Source: Opisthorchis felineus (taxonomy: Eukaryota; Platyhelminthes; Trematoda; Opisthorchiida; Opisthorchiidae). Taken from it: 64,000 nucleotides of DNA. Shown here piece by piece: positions 47,111 to 59,815 of the stretch. The notes under the pieces are model-generated. The model ran no database searches. It was not told the origin of the DNA and saw nothing but the letters and a program-made list of their open reading frames with translations. The stretch lies in the NCBI GenBank assembly GCA_004794785.1, contig SJOL01004833.1, positions 84,948-148,947 on the forward strand. Reading direction: 5' to 3'. A program made the translations under genes and the position numbers. Each line of letters begins with the position of its first letter. Positions within the stretch are counted from its first letter, which is position 1.

Positions 47111-48564
47111 TTGGCCCCAGTACTGCATAGTGAACAATATGCGCGTATAGGATTCCTGGCATACAGACAAACAACCTGAAGATGCGAAACGGGTGTACAA
47201 GCAAGCAATTAGCAGGTAAAATTAGGTAAAATTTTTGGCACTCGAAGGTGAATCTTCACCATACAACTGCAAGAGAGCGCAACATGTTAATCACAAGATA
47301 CTTCAATATACGTCAAAATGTAACCTGAAGTAGGCATCAATAAAGGCTTTATAAGGTGAGGCGAGACGAGAGACTGAGGGCAGTGAGATTAACCGGATAA
47401 CCAGCCATGTCAGGGATCGCAAGACTGTGGACGTAATGCGGGGGGTGGGGGGGGGGCGGGAAGTTTGTACCTAAAGCGGATGCACGAAGTGAGCTTGGCT
47501 TTAGCGAGCGACTAGTGACTTCTAAAAAATCTCGCCGGGTCGATTTGGAACAATTTGCAATATCTCTCCTTACTACGAAGTCAACCAAGATGTTCCTTGA
47601 GATTCCACTGCAACCAAAAAGGTGTTTTAATGATCTGACAACAAGGCAGAAATCTTTATCAAAGGGGAAAAGGATTGAGAAAAAGTAAATTCGGTGGGAG
47701 AGAAAATAAGTTGTAGCAAATCTTTGAATAAGATTCTCCGCGCAAATACCTGGAGGTTAAACTCAACAAAAGCCGCTTAAATATGAGGGACTGGCTATGG
47801 TTATTTCACTGTAGAGCTTCCGTGAGGACACCTACAGAAATCGTGGGGTTGTTAGATGGTCATTAGGTGAATGTTGGTTGGTTTTCTCCATTTTGTGCGA
47901 CGAATTACGTGATTTCCCAGGTTTATTGTTCGTTCGAAACCTACGGTGATGATAACATCAATTAAGCAGTATTGATTTGCCTCGCTAAGGGTGATAATGC
48001 TTTTGTGAATTCTGTTCACAGTCCAGTCTTATCCAGCAATCCAACCCGGAATGTATTGAACGTTGTCCGTTGATTAGTCGTCTACAAACTCTCAGAAGCC
48101 TTGATACTGGTTATTCGAAACAGCTAATGAGCTCCTGGAAGTTGCTCATTCACATCGTAAAACAATAAAAGCCCGGTTAGGAATTTTTGCTGAAGGCTTA
48201 AACCGAAAGCGAGCGTCGTTTTCGTCAAAACTGCTTTCAGCCAGCTTCTGATGCTTTCAAAGTGGACATTATCCGCGTGCCTCAGTGGCCAAGTACTCCT
48301 TTTCAGGCAAGTTCAAGCTTTGAAAACTGTGTACTTTTGGGATGCACGGTGAAAGCCATCAGTGCATGAATGCATGAATCATGGCACCTCCAATCTGGGT
48401 AAGATTTGTTAACTTCAGCAGTTCAGGACATTCTTGAACGTTTCGTGATATCTTACTGATGTGAAAAGTGGCACCAAGTTCAATCAGGTGTGGACACAAG
48501 GATCCTTTGTAAGAACATTGACGAACCGTTTTTTTCAGTGTAGCTCTTTTAGTTCAGAGATCAA

Positions 48565-48715
48565 GGCGACTTTGTGGTTAAGGCGCGAACTCACTGCCCG
48601 AAGGTCCATGGTTCGAACCCAGCCCCGGCATCTCGACTTCTCCTGCCTATACGTGAGCAATCTGGGAGTATCTCAGCGTTCATTTACTCTTCTGAGTGGC
48701 GTGAGAGCTCTCCAC
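48565..48715 (+). mobile_element. SINE-A copy
   Basis: TTTGTGGTTAAGGCGCGAAC, GGTTCGAACCC, CCCGGCATCTCGACTTC, then a body truncated after TTCATTTACTC. Confidence 0.68.
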
Positions 48716-48962
48716 CTGAAGACTTTCACAGATTAAGGATTATTGATTATTTCTGTTTGTCAAAAAGGATCCCTTTGCCCGATGATTCCTCACAGCTCTT
48801 GAGTCACGAGTTCATTCACAAATACGTACAAAATCTGAACCTTTTGAGTCATTTTAGACTTTGGTACAGACGTAATTAAACGCAGTCCAAAATTGGTGGA
48901 TATAGGTTTCTGACATATGGGCTGAATTTGGTTCACGTTTTCTCCCCGAAGAAAGAGTATTG

Positions 48963-49345
48963 GAATTAGCGAAATACACTCATTTGCAAACAAATTTGGT
49001 TTTGCGAGAGACTCAACTGGAACCCAGTAGTGCATTACGAAAATACATGTATATCGAATATCGTAGCAATTGTAACATGAGGCGGCCTGGTGCAGCACAG
49101 TCAGTCGCCTGGAACCATCACAAACGAGAGATTCAGCTGGGTTCCAGGTGAGTCTCCCGCAAAACCAAATTTGTTTGCAAATGAGTGTATTTTGCTAATT
49201 TCGTGCAATTTGATCTCAAGTAGAACATAAGGTTGACGGAAACTCGGAGACTGCGCCTACCTGATGAACCTGAATTGGAAGGGGGAAACCGGTCGTGGGC
49301 TGTCGACGAATTTTCAGCAACCTTATGAGTAGTGTATTACGGATG
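48963..49345. mobile_element. Hammerhead repeat L
   Basis: A 65-bp minus-oriented piece starting GCGAAATACACTCATTTGC joins directly to a full plus-oriented unit with a ribozyme (49226-49327) and ends CCTTATGAGTAGTGTATTAC. Confidence 0.78.
49226..49327 (+). ncRNA. Hammerhead ribozyme, decayed core
   Basis: Same long-loop subfamily as the copy at 34.3 kb. The core reads CTGATGAA and the closing C of stem II is G, so the first stem II pair is lost. ACCGGT, GCCTAC/GTGGGC and the outer CATAAGGTTG/CAACCTTATG helix are intact. Likely impaired. Confidence 0.65.
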
Positions 49346-49405
49346 TATCTAAATCCGTTGCAAAGTAGCTGAAACTTCTCGAAATGTCACGAACGCTCTT
49401 AAGCT

Positions 49406-49623
49406 TTAACTGAGGGCGTGTGTGGCATCCATGCTGTCATTCAATGGATAGAGTCTGGTAACTTTCCCGGGAGGCATGTGAATTACATTCTGTCCCGTCC
49501 TAAAGCTGACAACTGTCCCATTGCGGTTAATTATTAAAGCCTGACCGTTTGCGTCGGATGCCTCTCGATTGTACCCTCCAGCTCTGCTACGACGCATATG
49601 TTTGATGTTACGACAAGCAGTTG
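49406..49623 (-). CDS. Candidate terminal exon, unrecognised protein
   Basis: An open reading of 71 codons ending in TAA, starting after a pyrimidine-containing acceptor (CCGCTGATGCCCCCAAG). It contains CRNIKHMRRSRAGGYNRE, GQALIINRNGTVVSF and HMPPGKVTRLYPLND. The basic N-terminal part would suit the start of a cytoplasmic tail. I tested it as the missing exon 3 of DM9 gene 2 and it lacks the YEVL block, so that link is not supported. Confidence 0.25.
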
Positions 49624-49989
49624 CTTGGGGGCATCAGCGGGAAAACAACTGTGTTGTCGTTTCACAGACTAGGAGAACGATGTGAGTTACTTTCAACCAC
49701 AGTCTGACAATCACGCACCATGCGTTGACTTATTTTGGAACTTGCTTCAGCTGGCATTTTTTGGCAAACACAATGGTGTCAAGGTCACCGGTCGGGTGCA
49801 AGGTAGATGTTTTGTTTAGGCTTGAGTGTTATGCCACGGACGTTCTCCCAAGAATGTAGCTTTCACAGACCTGCAAGAATGTACCATCTAAAAAAATTTA
49901 CACGATAGCTTATTCCCTATAAAGAAAGGTTACTGTGGTTGGTTGCGCACAACCACCAACCCATCGCTACGCCCCACTAGGCTCCCTAT

Positions 49990-50065
49990 CAATGCACTGA
50001 TGATGTCATCTCGATTGGTACTGACCAAATTATCCAACCCAGCTAACTACTCAAGGACCGTCTAC
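49990..50065 (+). mobile_element. Penelope-like tail fragment
   Basis: CACTGATGATGTCATCTCG and following bases resemble the nucleotide sequence of the tail, with small indels. Confidence 0.35.
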
Positions 50066-50109
50066 ACTACCTGAGCTACCAACATGAAAGGAAGAAAGTC
50101 CTTGGCTGC

Positions 50110-50395
50110 GAAGTAATTTATTAGCAAGTATGAACCAAGCGGGTACAAGCTATTAGACACGAAAGTAAACATCTCATTTGCACAGAGTTCTTAAAAAGTG
50201 AACATTCCTCTCGAACTTTCCCGGACGTTCTTTGACTAGTAGACAATTCTAAACGAACAGTGCAAAGTGATTCCATAGTTTCCATAGTAACCTTCACCTT
50301 CCGTCGGATAAGGGGCGGAGCCTGGACACCGGACAATAGACTACTGGCATGCTCCATCAGTAGTAAGCACCGTTATACTAGTACTTGAACGGAAC
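50110..50395 (+). repeat. Repeat family R4, copy 1
   Basis: GTAATTTATTAGCAAGTATG ... AAGTAAACATCTCATTTGCAC ... GGGGCGGAGCCTGG ... CATCAGTAGTAAGCACCG. It aligns along its length with 53045-53350. Confidence 0.58.
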
Positions 50396-51264
50396 TCTCG
50401 TGAGTTTTGAACCTGAACAAACTGTACTTCTGCGATGATGTTCTATGAGCTATGATCTAGAGAAGCCTAGCGGTTGTATTTGTTGGGCCCCGTGTCTGTG
50501 TTGATCAGGTTAGGCTTCACTTCATAGTGAAAAAGACTTATTGGTTATACTTTAGACACTGAAGAATGACCTTCAACTGGCTCAAGTAAAATTGCTACAC
50601 TTTTATGCCAGTGTGGCTAGTGTTTTTTCTCTGAAGGAGGATGACACAAAGAGCCTGTGTTTCCTGCCTCATTTGAATAAGCTTTTTTGGTGGAATTTGA
50701 CGGTAAGTCGTGTTTTGTGTGGAATTAGTCATTGGGTTCCACGGGGGGGGGGTAGTATAGGTTCGAAGTAGTTCACTCTATAAAGATCTAATGTAATAAA
50801 GCTGTCCTTGATGTACAAGCATAACTCTTTCAAAAGTCCACTTTTATTAGAGAATTAATTAGAATTCATTTCAACAACGATCCGTTTTTCAACGGTGAGA
50901 CCTTCAAGGGCGGATTACTTTGGCTCACTTGAAATTTCGGTGATTTTTACTCAAGCTGTCACGTGTATAAACTACGATGATGCAGTTTTGCACTTCAGAT
51001 TTACCTTGAACTGCTTGAATTCTTCGTTGACGAAACTTGAGAATATACATGTATGCGGGAACTGTGCGTTTATTTTGATCCTGACTCCAAACAGTTCCAT
51101 TTTACCTGAGGTTACCACTGTCTAGTAATCACGCCGAAGCATGCTCCCGAAACAGACATTCAGCATAACTGGAACAAACATTGTTTGCGTTACAAAGGAA
51201 ACTAACTAACCCGATGGCTTCATCACAGTTTTGTCCGTATCAGTCAACATCTTATAAGCATTAT

Positions 51265-51335
51265 AAAGCTGGTACATCTTTCCTGAATGTAATCAGCAGT
51301 GCACATCTCGGGAATTCCTGGGATGATTCTCTGTC
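51265..51335 (-). mobile_element. SINE-B fragment
   Basis: Minus strand: GAATTCCCGAGATGTGCACT then GCTGATTACATTCAGG, the middle part of the family. Confidence 0.4.
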
Positions 51336-51517
51336 AGTGTTTTGATTTCAGCTTGAACGTTGAGAACAGTAGTGCGTATGACTTCAATAGATGCCAGTAA
51401 TATTCCTCCCTCGTAAACATCCTAGATAAAGGTAGGTGTTCAAAAGCTCAAGTGAAAACCAGAAACCTGATGGTTTGACTGAGTCATTCAGTCACATGAA
51501 TGGCCCGTACACGTGCT

Positions 51518-51712
51518 CAAGGTAGCTCAGTAGTTAAGGCACGAACTTACTGACCAGAAGGGTCTGTTGTCCGAAACCAAACCCCCGGCATCTCGACTGT
51601 TACTGTTTAGGCTGGGGCAACCCAGCAGTATTTCAGCTCACATGCTTCCATCGGATGGCATGGCAGATACGCAACAAAAGGATGTCACGGCCGAAGAAGT
51701 TTTATTATTATG
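51518..51712 (+). mobile_element. SINE-A copy
   Basis: AGGTAGCTCAGTAGTTAAGG resembles a tRNA 5' end. The B box is broken (TGTCCGAAACC); the body CCCGGCATCTCGAC through CAGCAGTATTTCAGC is kept, with TTATTATT at the end. Confidence 0.65.
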
Positions 51713-51791
51713 GCCCCTATACTGTAGAACTCACTGACTGCCAACATAAGAACGAGTGAGCAGAGCAATAACAAGCGTTTTTTTAAGACGC

Positions 51792-51857
51792 AATGCACTA
51801 CTCATAAGGTTGCTGAAAAATCTTCGACAATACACGACCGGTTTTGCTCTTGGGTTG
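51792..51857 (-). mobile_element. Hammerhead repeat M, truncated
   Basis: CACTACTCATAAGGTTGCTG ... CACGACCGGTTTTGCTCTTG, ending inside stem II. Confidence 0.62.
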
Positions 51858-53044
51858 AATTTGTAGGATTATATGTGATACCTAAAGCATTAAAAGTCTC
51901 TATTCGAATGCCTTGAATGACGGTTTGTGCGCCTGTCTATGTATAACTTTAACAGATTAACAAAAGGCCTTTTCACTTGCACGTCGCGTGTCGTTTGTAG
52001 TGGCGAATGGTCTGCGTATTCCGGATTACACCGGACAAACCTTCACACAGAAAGGCCACTGTTCCCTGAGGGTGCTTCTCGAATGGGTGTGACAATACAA
52101 CGGACATCGAACGAGGGACTAAGAGTGATGTACTTAGAACGGATCGCTAAGAGCATTTTTGGTATGAGACTTACCGTTACATCAGGGTAGACTAGTCCGT
52201 CAACAGAGCCTAAAATGCATCTCCACACTGGACTGGGGTCTTATAGGGATGCCTCGGCTGATTCACAGACACATTCGGCGTATACGGCTACCATACTTTG
52301 TGGAGACTGCGGAGCATACTTACGCTGCAGGACCACTCACATCGATCACAGCACTGTCGACTAGAGTGTGTCAGCAAAAAAAACACTGGAATTATAAGAC
52401 ACGTCAAGTTGATTGTTCATATTGGACCTGGCAGTACTACATCTAGGACATTCTTCAGGGCGCAAATGATCAAATGGCTATCAATGTGAGCTACATTTAA
52501 CAGTGGCTTTGCGCACTGAATCGATTTAGGACAATCACTGTGTGGAATTTTAAGCATTCAGGCTTGAATTATGAGATATGATAACGAGCCAAATTTCTTG
52601 CCATCCAAAAAACTCCCTGTTAAAGAAGTCCTTTGAAATTCTAAGATGACCGCTCGGTTCACATCAGGTACTGTGTGAGGATTGGTGACTATTCAGATGA
52701 AGCAGTCGCATCGTTTTGCGGGCACTCAGATTATCTGAAAGAGCCGACGGATGATTAGTTCACCAGTTGAGTAACACAGACAGAACAAGGATACTGGTAT
52801 ATTTAGGCATTTCTTGGTGGCACTTCAGGGCCAAGTAATTGGTAACATCGTTGTTGTCATCTTTGGGGATAAAAACATCAGTGTTGACACTGGTGCTTTT
52901 CTGCCGTGAAGTCACAAAGTTTATTTATTTATAGTTAAAATATTTAAGTGAAGTTAAGGGAAAAAAGCTAGTGGGGGAGGGATCTGGTGCTGGCCTATCG
53001 CAAGCATTCTGCGGCGCTCATATTTCCAAGCTCTCAATCAATCT

Positions 53045-53350
53045 GGAAAGAGCCTGGTATAAGGAAAAAACCTCTTCGCCGAGAAGTCGTTTATTAGCAA
53101 ACACCAACTAAGCAGTTGCAAGCTATTGGACAGGAAAGTAAACGCCTCATTTGCACATGGATTTAAAAAACTGAGCCTTCTCATGCATCTTCCTGATAGA
53201 TATTCATTGACTATTACACAGTTGTAAACAAACACTGCAAAGCAGTTCCACAAGTTCTGTAATAAACTTCTTCTTCCATTAGACGTAGGGAGGAGCTTCG
53301 ACAAGACCACAGGCTACTTGCATGCCTCGTCAGTAGTATCCGCCGTTACA
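53045..53350 (+). repeat. Repeat family R4, copy 2
   Basis: CGAGAAGTCGTTTATTAGCA ... GAAAGTAAACGCCTCATTTG ... TTGCATGCCTCGTCAGTAG. Same orientation as the copy at 50.1 kb. Confidence 0.58.
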
Positions 53351-53575
53351 CTGGTAGTACGAATGCCACCATTGCAATACCTCCATCTAGGCACAGAAGG
53401 GGTCACCAGGACCCCATCCTGGAAGATGGACTGTACCAACAACACCTAAAGTCCTCGTAGTCTCTTTTACACCCATCTGTCAAGTCACGCGTTGTCCCGC
53501 TCACAGTTTGCGCTATTCTGAAACGGACATGGAGAACAACACTGGTCTCGGTAGACGATATTTCGGCATGCGTAG
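53350..53575 (+). repeat. Repeat family R3, diverged copy
   Basis: GGACCCCATCCTGGAAGATG, CACCAACAACACC and a following region resemble R3. It directly follows an R4 copy. Confidence 0.45.
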
Positions 53576-53579
53576 CGCA

Positions 53580-55100
53580 TGGTTGAGCCACCGCGGCTGT
53601 TATTGCAAGATGTTTTCCGCGACCGAAGTACTTGTTGCACAACCGAATTCCCGTTCTCGTTACAAATCCACTGAGACCATCCGGCCCCACCAGCGTCGCT
53701 TAGACTTCAGTGGTAAAATTGTGAAGACGCCTTGCATAATCTGTCCGCCGAGGCTTTGTCTCGCAGACACACACCCTAACAGTAGCATGCTACGCGCGAC
53801 CCTTGAGACCCAGACGCACTTCTGTCAGGGCTGATGCGACTATCGAGGAGGGTTAAGTTCCATAGAATTTTCACTAACCAATAAAAAGTCGTATAAGGGT
53901 GTCACTCTGATCAAACTGGTAGAAATGGGATAACAAAAACCATACGATGGTCAAGGAAACACGCTGAAATTCCTTTCGTTAAAATTCAACTGTGAAGCAC
54001 ATTTGAGACATAATTACACAGTAAGTGAGGATCGACAACCCATTAGACACACTCATATCAGCCGCTTTTTGCTCAGTAGAGAACCCTCCCCGCTCCAGGA
54101 CTCTCTACATTCAAGGATGCCTTTACGAAAGCGGTGTTCAAATTCCCTTACTTTGAGCGTCGTTCCGTCTGTAAAGTTTTAAGCATTTCTCGACAAATTG
54201 CACTAAATATGGTATCCAAGGGGCCGTGCACTGTGGCCTTGTTTTCACAAGTTTGCACCGGGCACGCGGTTTAGACGCGGCTTAACGCAAACCATCTACG
54301 GCATTAACGATTGTGCGCGGAGTCTTCCATGCCTAGTTCGATGTGACAGGTCACTCCGAAGACGAGCTACCAGGCTACCATAGCATCAGTTCTGTTGGGT
54401 CCTTTAGAGAAGTTCAGGGTGGAGTATGTCAAATACTTCACGTATGTGGTCTATCATCAAGGGAGGATATCGTTGGCCACGCGTTCTGGCTTTGTTTTGT
54501 GATCTTGTTAACACGGAAGTAGTTGTTGGCATTCTCCTATCGTTCCATCTCATTCCAGTAAGATATTTCGTCTGTGTACGAAAATCAGCCTTTGACTCAT
54601 TCGAATCAAATCGATCCATTCTTGCTCGCTCGCTGTTCTGACTTGCTGAACGGTCGTGCAACCATGTGTCGGTCCTTGGCTTCCTGCTCCGCCCACTATG
54701 GATTATCAAAAGGCACGATAGCTTCAGACAGCCCTTTACGGAGACAAAGGAAGATTATTACAAGCGTATGTAAAGGGTAATCACAGAATGTTCCACAAGA
54801 TCGAGCTAGAATTTCCGTGAGGGGGGCGAGAAGCGTCGAGCTAAAGATGCTCGATCCAGATTGGCTGGCATTCTGACCACTCAGGGCATGCCTTCGTTCG
54901 TCCGTAGCGCGCAAGTGACACATCCGTCTAATTGATGTGATGTTCGGTTATCAGGGACGGCTGGCCTCCGGACACTCGCACCACCTGCAAACTTTTCCAG
55001 TAGTCACTTTATCCTTAACTAGTACAAACAGAAAATAGAAAATCAATCCCAGCCATCAGTACTCCATTTGCCATATGTGTTCACAAGTATATTTGGCCCA
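53580..55100. other. No recognised feature
   Basis: The 54404-54709 minus frame (101 codons) is the longest here and shows no recognisable domain. Confidence 0.45.
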
Positions 55101-55103
55101 ATA

Positions 55104-55170
55104 AGGGTGAAACCAGTCAAGAGCCGTCAAAGAGTTTTCAGCAACCCTATGAGTAGTGCCTTATGTCTGG
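55104..55170 (+). mobile_element. Hammerhead repeat N, truncated
   Basis: Starts inside stem II (AAGGGTGAAACCAGTC) and runs through the tail GAGTTTTCAGCAACCCTATG. Confidence 0.58.
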
Positions 55171-55424
55171 ACACAAACATGTATTTCATAGGTTGCTTTT
55201 CCACATTGAGATACTCACTACCAGGTGTAATCAGTATTTACAAGCACTGGGAGTTGGAATAAATATGGAAGGGTTTAGAGGGTTGTAAGTTGGGTATACA
55301 GGCATAGACACTCGGCTGATAGTGGCAGCGTCGCACAAACGGTATGTCCTCGAGCGGTTATGTTTGGAGGAAACTGTTACGTATAACAGGCATTCACCTG
55401 AGGTTGATAGAAGTTGACTGTTAA

Positions 55425-56165
55425 TGAGTGAAGCTCGTTTGCATACCAATTTGGGTTAAACAAGAGAATAAACTGAATCCCAGCTGAATCTCACATTTAC
55501 GATATTCTTCAACCGAATGTGCTGTACAAAGGCCACTTCACGTTTTGGTTGGTGCGATATACGACATATTCTTTGGCAGAAACCACCACAAGGTTTCTGA
55601 GGACTCTTCGACAGCCCAGAACCAGCTACGCCCTTCCACTTTGGACCAATCAGGCGGGAGCAGTCCCTAAGTTTCCGTCAAACCTATGTATAATTGTACC
55701 CAAATCGTACGAAGTTTGCGAACTACACTCACTTGCACACCAATCTGTAGAATACCATAAACGAGAGATTCAGACTGAAGTCAGCTGAGCCTCCGGTTAA
55801 AAGCGATTTGGCGTCCAAATTGGTGTATTTTGTGAATTTCGTGCAATTTGGGTTCAGTTGGAATATCAGGTTGACGGACCCACGGAAACTGCTCCTATCT
55901 GATGAGCCTGAAGCAGTAGAGCGAAACGGTCAAAGGGTTTCAATGATATACGTAACACACTACTCATAAGGTTGCGGAAACTTCTTCGACAGCCCACAAC
56001 CGGTTTTGCTCTTCTTGGGGCTCATCAGGTAGGCGCAGTCTCCGAGTCTCCCTCAACCTTATGTTCTACTTGAAACCAAATTGCACGAAATTAGCGAAAT
56101 ACACTCATTTGCAAACAAATTTGGCTTTGCGGGAGACTCACCTGGAACCCAGCTGACCCTATCAG
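55425..56165. mobile_element. Hammerhead repeat cluster O (three copies)
   Basis: Minus remnant at 55614-55660; plus copy with intact CTGATGAG at 55899-55906 but a shortened stem III and cleavage region; minus copy at 55964-56063 with two catalytic changes. Body segments of the family join all three. Confidence 0.7.
55964..56063 (-). ncRNA. Hammerhead ribozyme, catalytically mutated
   Basis: Reads CTGATGAG with stem I GCCTAC/GTGGGC and outer helix CATAAGGTTG/CAACCTTATG, but the conserved CGAAA is CAAAA (G12 to A) and the cleavage-site C is T. The fold is preserved while two catalytic positions are lost. Confidence 0.68.
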
Positions 56166-56169
56166 TGCC

Positions 56170-57620
56170 GATAACTTCATGGACGCGAATGCGACGATGG
56201 GTCACTAAATCAGCTTTTATTTCGCACCGCTTGCTGCAGTCCCAACACGTGAACCCCATGAGCCTGTCCTGTACCCTGCATGGTGTTATTTATTGTTGAA
56301 ATTAACCAGCAAGATTAGACCAGACGGACTGGATGGCCCCGTTTGGGGTATTTGAATTCTTGGCTCACCCGGATTATCCAGTCGAATCCACGAGAATGTG
56401 GTTCGGCGCGCCGACTACTAGTACACCAGTTGCTTGATACTCCAGTCTGAACGGTCTCCCCGGCCACAACACTCTGAACCTGGTTCACGAGTTATCTTCT
56501 GTATTCCTTTAGTGTCAAAGATGAACCGCCTCTTCAGGACCAAAACATATCAGTATACTCATTCTCCTGCTGCTGTGCAGCGGGATTCATTGGACCTATG
56601 ACGAGGCAACTCGATCAAAGAATAAAGAAATAAAATCCACCCTGGCTAGCCACTGGAACTGGTCGTGCAGCATCTAGCAGACATGGCGCGCAGCTTGAAC
56701 CACAGCCAGAGTTTTCGTATTGTCTGCAAGGCGTCTGCTAATCATCCCAGATCGGTACAGGATCGCAAAATCACAGTGGCTGAAGCTATCGTCGATTCTT
56801 TGTCGGCACAAACCCTTTGTTCAAGTACTGGACTTGCCGTGGTCCAGTTCACCTCTCCCCACAAATACACCCTGTACTGAACACAACCGCAGCACTGTCT
56901 GCACTGACAAACTCAGATCATCCAACTGATGACTTAAACTAGCTGTTCCTTCACAGGTAGCCAATGCCGTCTCTCATCCGGCCTCCTGTTTCATGTCTAC
57001 CGTGGTCATCAAATGGTTTTCAATACTGCTCTCTTAGCCTCTGCTACCGTATGACTCGGAAGGTTCTTGCAGAAAGCATTTCCGTCAGCCTACCTTCGTT
57101 CTTATTCTAAATGGGAACTTTCGGAAGTAAAGCTATTTACTGGATAAGACGGTAAACGTTTCTTACAATTTTGGGGGGACGGACTCCGGAATAACCTGGA
57201 ACAGTATCATAGAGGTCTGTTAGAGATTGTTGGATTGTCGGCCTAACCAATTCGTTTACGTTTTACTTCACACCGCGGTCGGCAACCTTGACTATCTGCC
57301 AAAAAAGCCACAAAAAACAGGCAGGTTTCAGGTTCCTACAAGGACGTGAACAGATATCTGCACAGTTACTTCCTTTGGCAACTTCACTGGAGGCCATCTT
57401 TTACGCGTTCCTACCAAATAATTTATTCTTTCAAATCAGTCATTGGATTGTTCTAGGGAGGTGTCTATCATATTCCTCAACGGATCTTTGCAACCCAGGT
57501 TACGGCGCGCCTTCTGACAGTGTGGAGTAACGGTTCTTTATGTCATCATATATCTGACAATGGGTATGATGCGTGTTGAAAATGTACCTGTCTGCTTCAT
57601 CGAGAGTAGAAACTATACCA
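56170..57620. other. No recognised feature
   Basis: No repeat family or motif seen. Confidence 0.5.
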
Positions 57621-57623
57621 TTT

Positions 57624-57870
57624 GAAAGAAACTACTTACAAGGTTGCCGAAAACTCTTTGACAGTCCACAGCTGGTTTCGCCCTTCCGCCTTGAGGTGAT
57701 CAGATAGTTTCCTTCAGGAAAATATACAGTGCGATATCTAGAATATCGGTCTTTATGCCGCACATTCAGTTGAAGAATATCAAAAGAGAGGTTCAGCTGG
57801 GATTCATCTGAGTCCCTCGTGAAATCCAGACTGATTTGCAAATGAGTGTATTTCACGAAAGCTATAATCA
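57624..57870. mobile_element. Hammerhead repeat P
   Basis: Minus ribozyme remnant at 57655-57705, joined at once to a plus-oriented body ending GATTTGCAAATGAGTGTATTT. Confidence 0.6.
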
Positions 57871-57874
57871 TTGC

Positions 57875-59620
57875 TCCTACCGGTTGGGATCGAATACTCT
57901 GCTCTCTTGGTCCGTTCGGCTGCTGTGCTGAATTGATGAGGCTTGAGTACCCTACCATTGTTCTTCTAAGGTCCTAAAATCCAATGCGTCTTTTGCGACG
58001 ACCAAACGTAACTATCAAATCACAATCATTCATTGCGACCACTGTTCAACTTTAGTAACAAATCGAACACTTGCACGGACGATCGATCAATATGGCTTTC
58101 AAACTCAAAAGCGCTGCAGTATGCCTTTCACCATCTACAGTGTAACATTCAGTACAGTCAGGTGACGCGACTAAGGACACAACAGCCGAGGTTGGATCGA
58201 TCAGAATATGGTGCACATGGTTTGGTATACTTCATGGCCCGTTAAGTGACGCACGATCTCACCCTGTCTGAGGTGACAGGGTCGCAGAAAACCTTAATGA
58301 AGCTAGAAGGATGAATTAAACGAGCAGACACATAATCGACCTCGGTGACGTAACTAATTATTTCACGGTTGCATACATATCAAAGGTGAAAGACCTGCTC
58401 GTAATTCCGCCGAACAGTATACACTGTATGCTCCATCAACTATGGAGTTTGATAGCCCCATTTTGGGGCCCAGTCTGGTCACAGCAGGTTAACTGTTTGA
58501 TTGTGAGATAGGAAAGACATTCCGTTTGGGTTCCCAATTTCAGTAGAAACTAACCCTATCAAGTCCAAATTGTGCTTTTCGCTGGTGGTGCGGAAAGGTG
58601 TACAAATGGTCAATTGTCCACCCACTGCGGTCACTTGGATTCACTTACAACCAAGCCTTGGGGTCAGACTTGTTTGTAAGATTTGGAAATATGAAAAGGA
58701 ACAATAGTAACCATAAATCTTTATTTCAGTGACAAACAACTCGTCTGTCTACCTCGTGCCTTACAGCTACATATGTTTGTAAAAAAAACGGATTTGAGTC
58801 TCATCAAAAACGGGTTGATCACGGTCATTTGTCTTTCCGCCAGATCAAAACGTCGTACTGTGTTCGTTGGATTTCAATGCCATCTAGGGGGAAATGAGCA
58901 TTCATTTCTCCCTCCTTCAGCTTTGATAATCAAGGAGAGAAAAAGACAAGTCAGTTCATAGTGGAGATAATAATTCCTTCAAAAGTAATTGGAGGTGATG
59001 TTGCTATATATTTAGACTTGGATTTCTAGATGACTAATGTCCTTCTAATCAGTGGCCCACCGCGTTGTGCCACCTGACAACCACTGTTCTGCAGAACGTA
59101 GGAAGGTAAACAATTCGATAGAAACTGACAGTCTGTTGCTGGTCTTCAGGAAGATTTGTATGGTTTCAGAGACAGTTTGCACGAAATAACTCTACGGCCA
59201 ACGAAATTTCTGCCCCACATCTACCCGTTGACACAGAAAACCTTCCAGTGAACGCAAAAACACCGTCATACTTAGGCACTAACAGCTGCGAAATGTCAAA
59301 AACTCAGGTAATAAAATTTCTGTGACACGTTTTCATACAAACCATGTAAACCAATCACAGCATATTGACCTATTGATTGATTGGATGATTGATCTCTAGC
59401 AAGAAAGGATGACGACGAGATGAAGATCTCAAGAGTGTCTGGATAGGCACTCATGAGTAAAAAGCCCATGCAGAAAGATATAACTGATGAAGAGACTCCG
59501 ATCTGAGACCTGCTTATCGGATGAGTGCTGAGGCCAATTGAGAGCTAGCCCAAAAAGTCTGCCATCTCTTGTTAACCTCCAATGTTACCCCAGCAACATA
59601 CGAAAAGCAGCTGATCATCA
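57875..59620. other. No recognised feature
   Basis: A short (TTGA)n-like run at 59370-59395 only. Confidence 0.5.
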
Positions 59621-59623
59621 TAA

Positions 59624-59815
59624 AGGAGAGACCCAACTGGATTGAGTTGATTCTCCTGTCAAAACCAAATTCGTGTCCAATCTGGGTTCAACTAGAACAA
59701 AATGTTGATAAAGACTAAGGTACTGCGCCCACCTGATAAACCCCAAGAAGGGCGAAACCGGTCGTGGGCTGCGGAAGGTTTTCAGTAGCTTTGTGAGTAG
59801 TGTGTTACATCTGAA
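59624..59815 (+). mobile_element. Hammerhead repeat Q
   Basis: 5'-truncated plus-oriented unit containing the ribozyme at 59697-59795 and ending GTGAGTAGTGTGTTAC. Confidence 0.68.
59697..59795 (+). ncRNA. Hammerhead ribozyme, core mutated
   Basis: Stem I GCCCAC/GTGGGC is fully Watson-Crick and CGAAACCGGTC is intact, but the core reads CTGATAAA (G8 and G10 changed to A). Presumed inactive. Confidence 0.6.

Larger units (their letters stand above)
44940..48564. other. Mostly unannotated interval between the DM9 genes
   Basis: Contains the weak LTR-like segment and a short ACTAT array; G-runs at 47442-47460. No supported exon. Confidence 0.45.
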
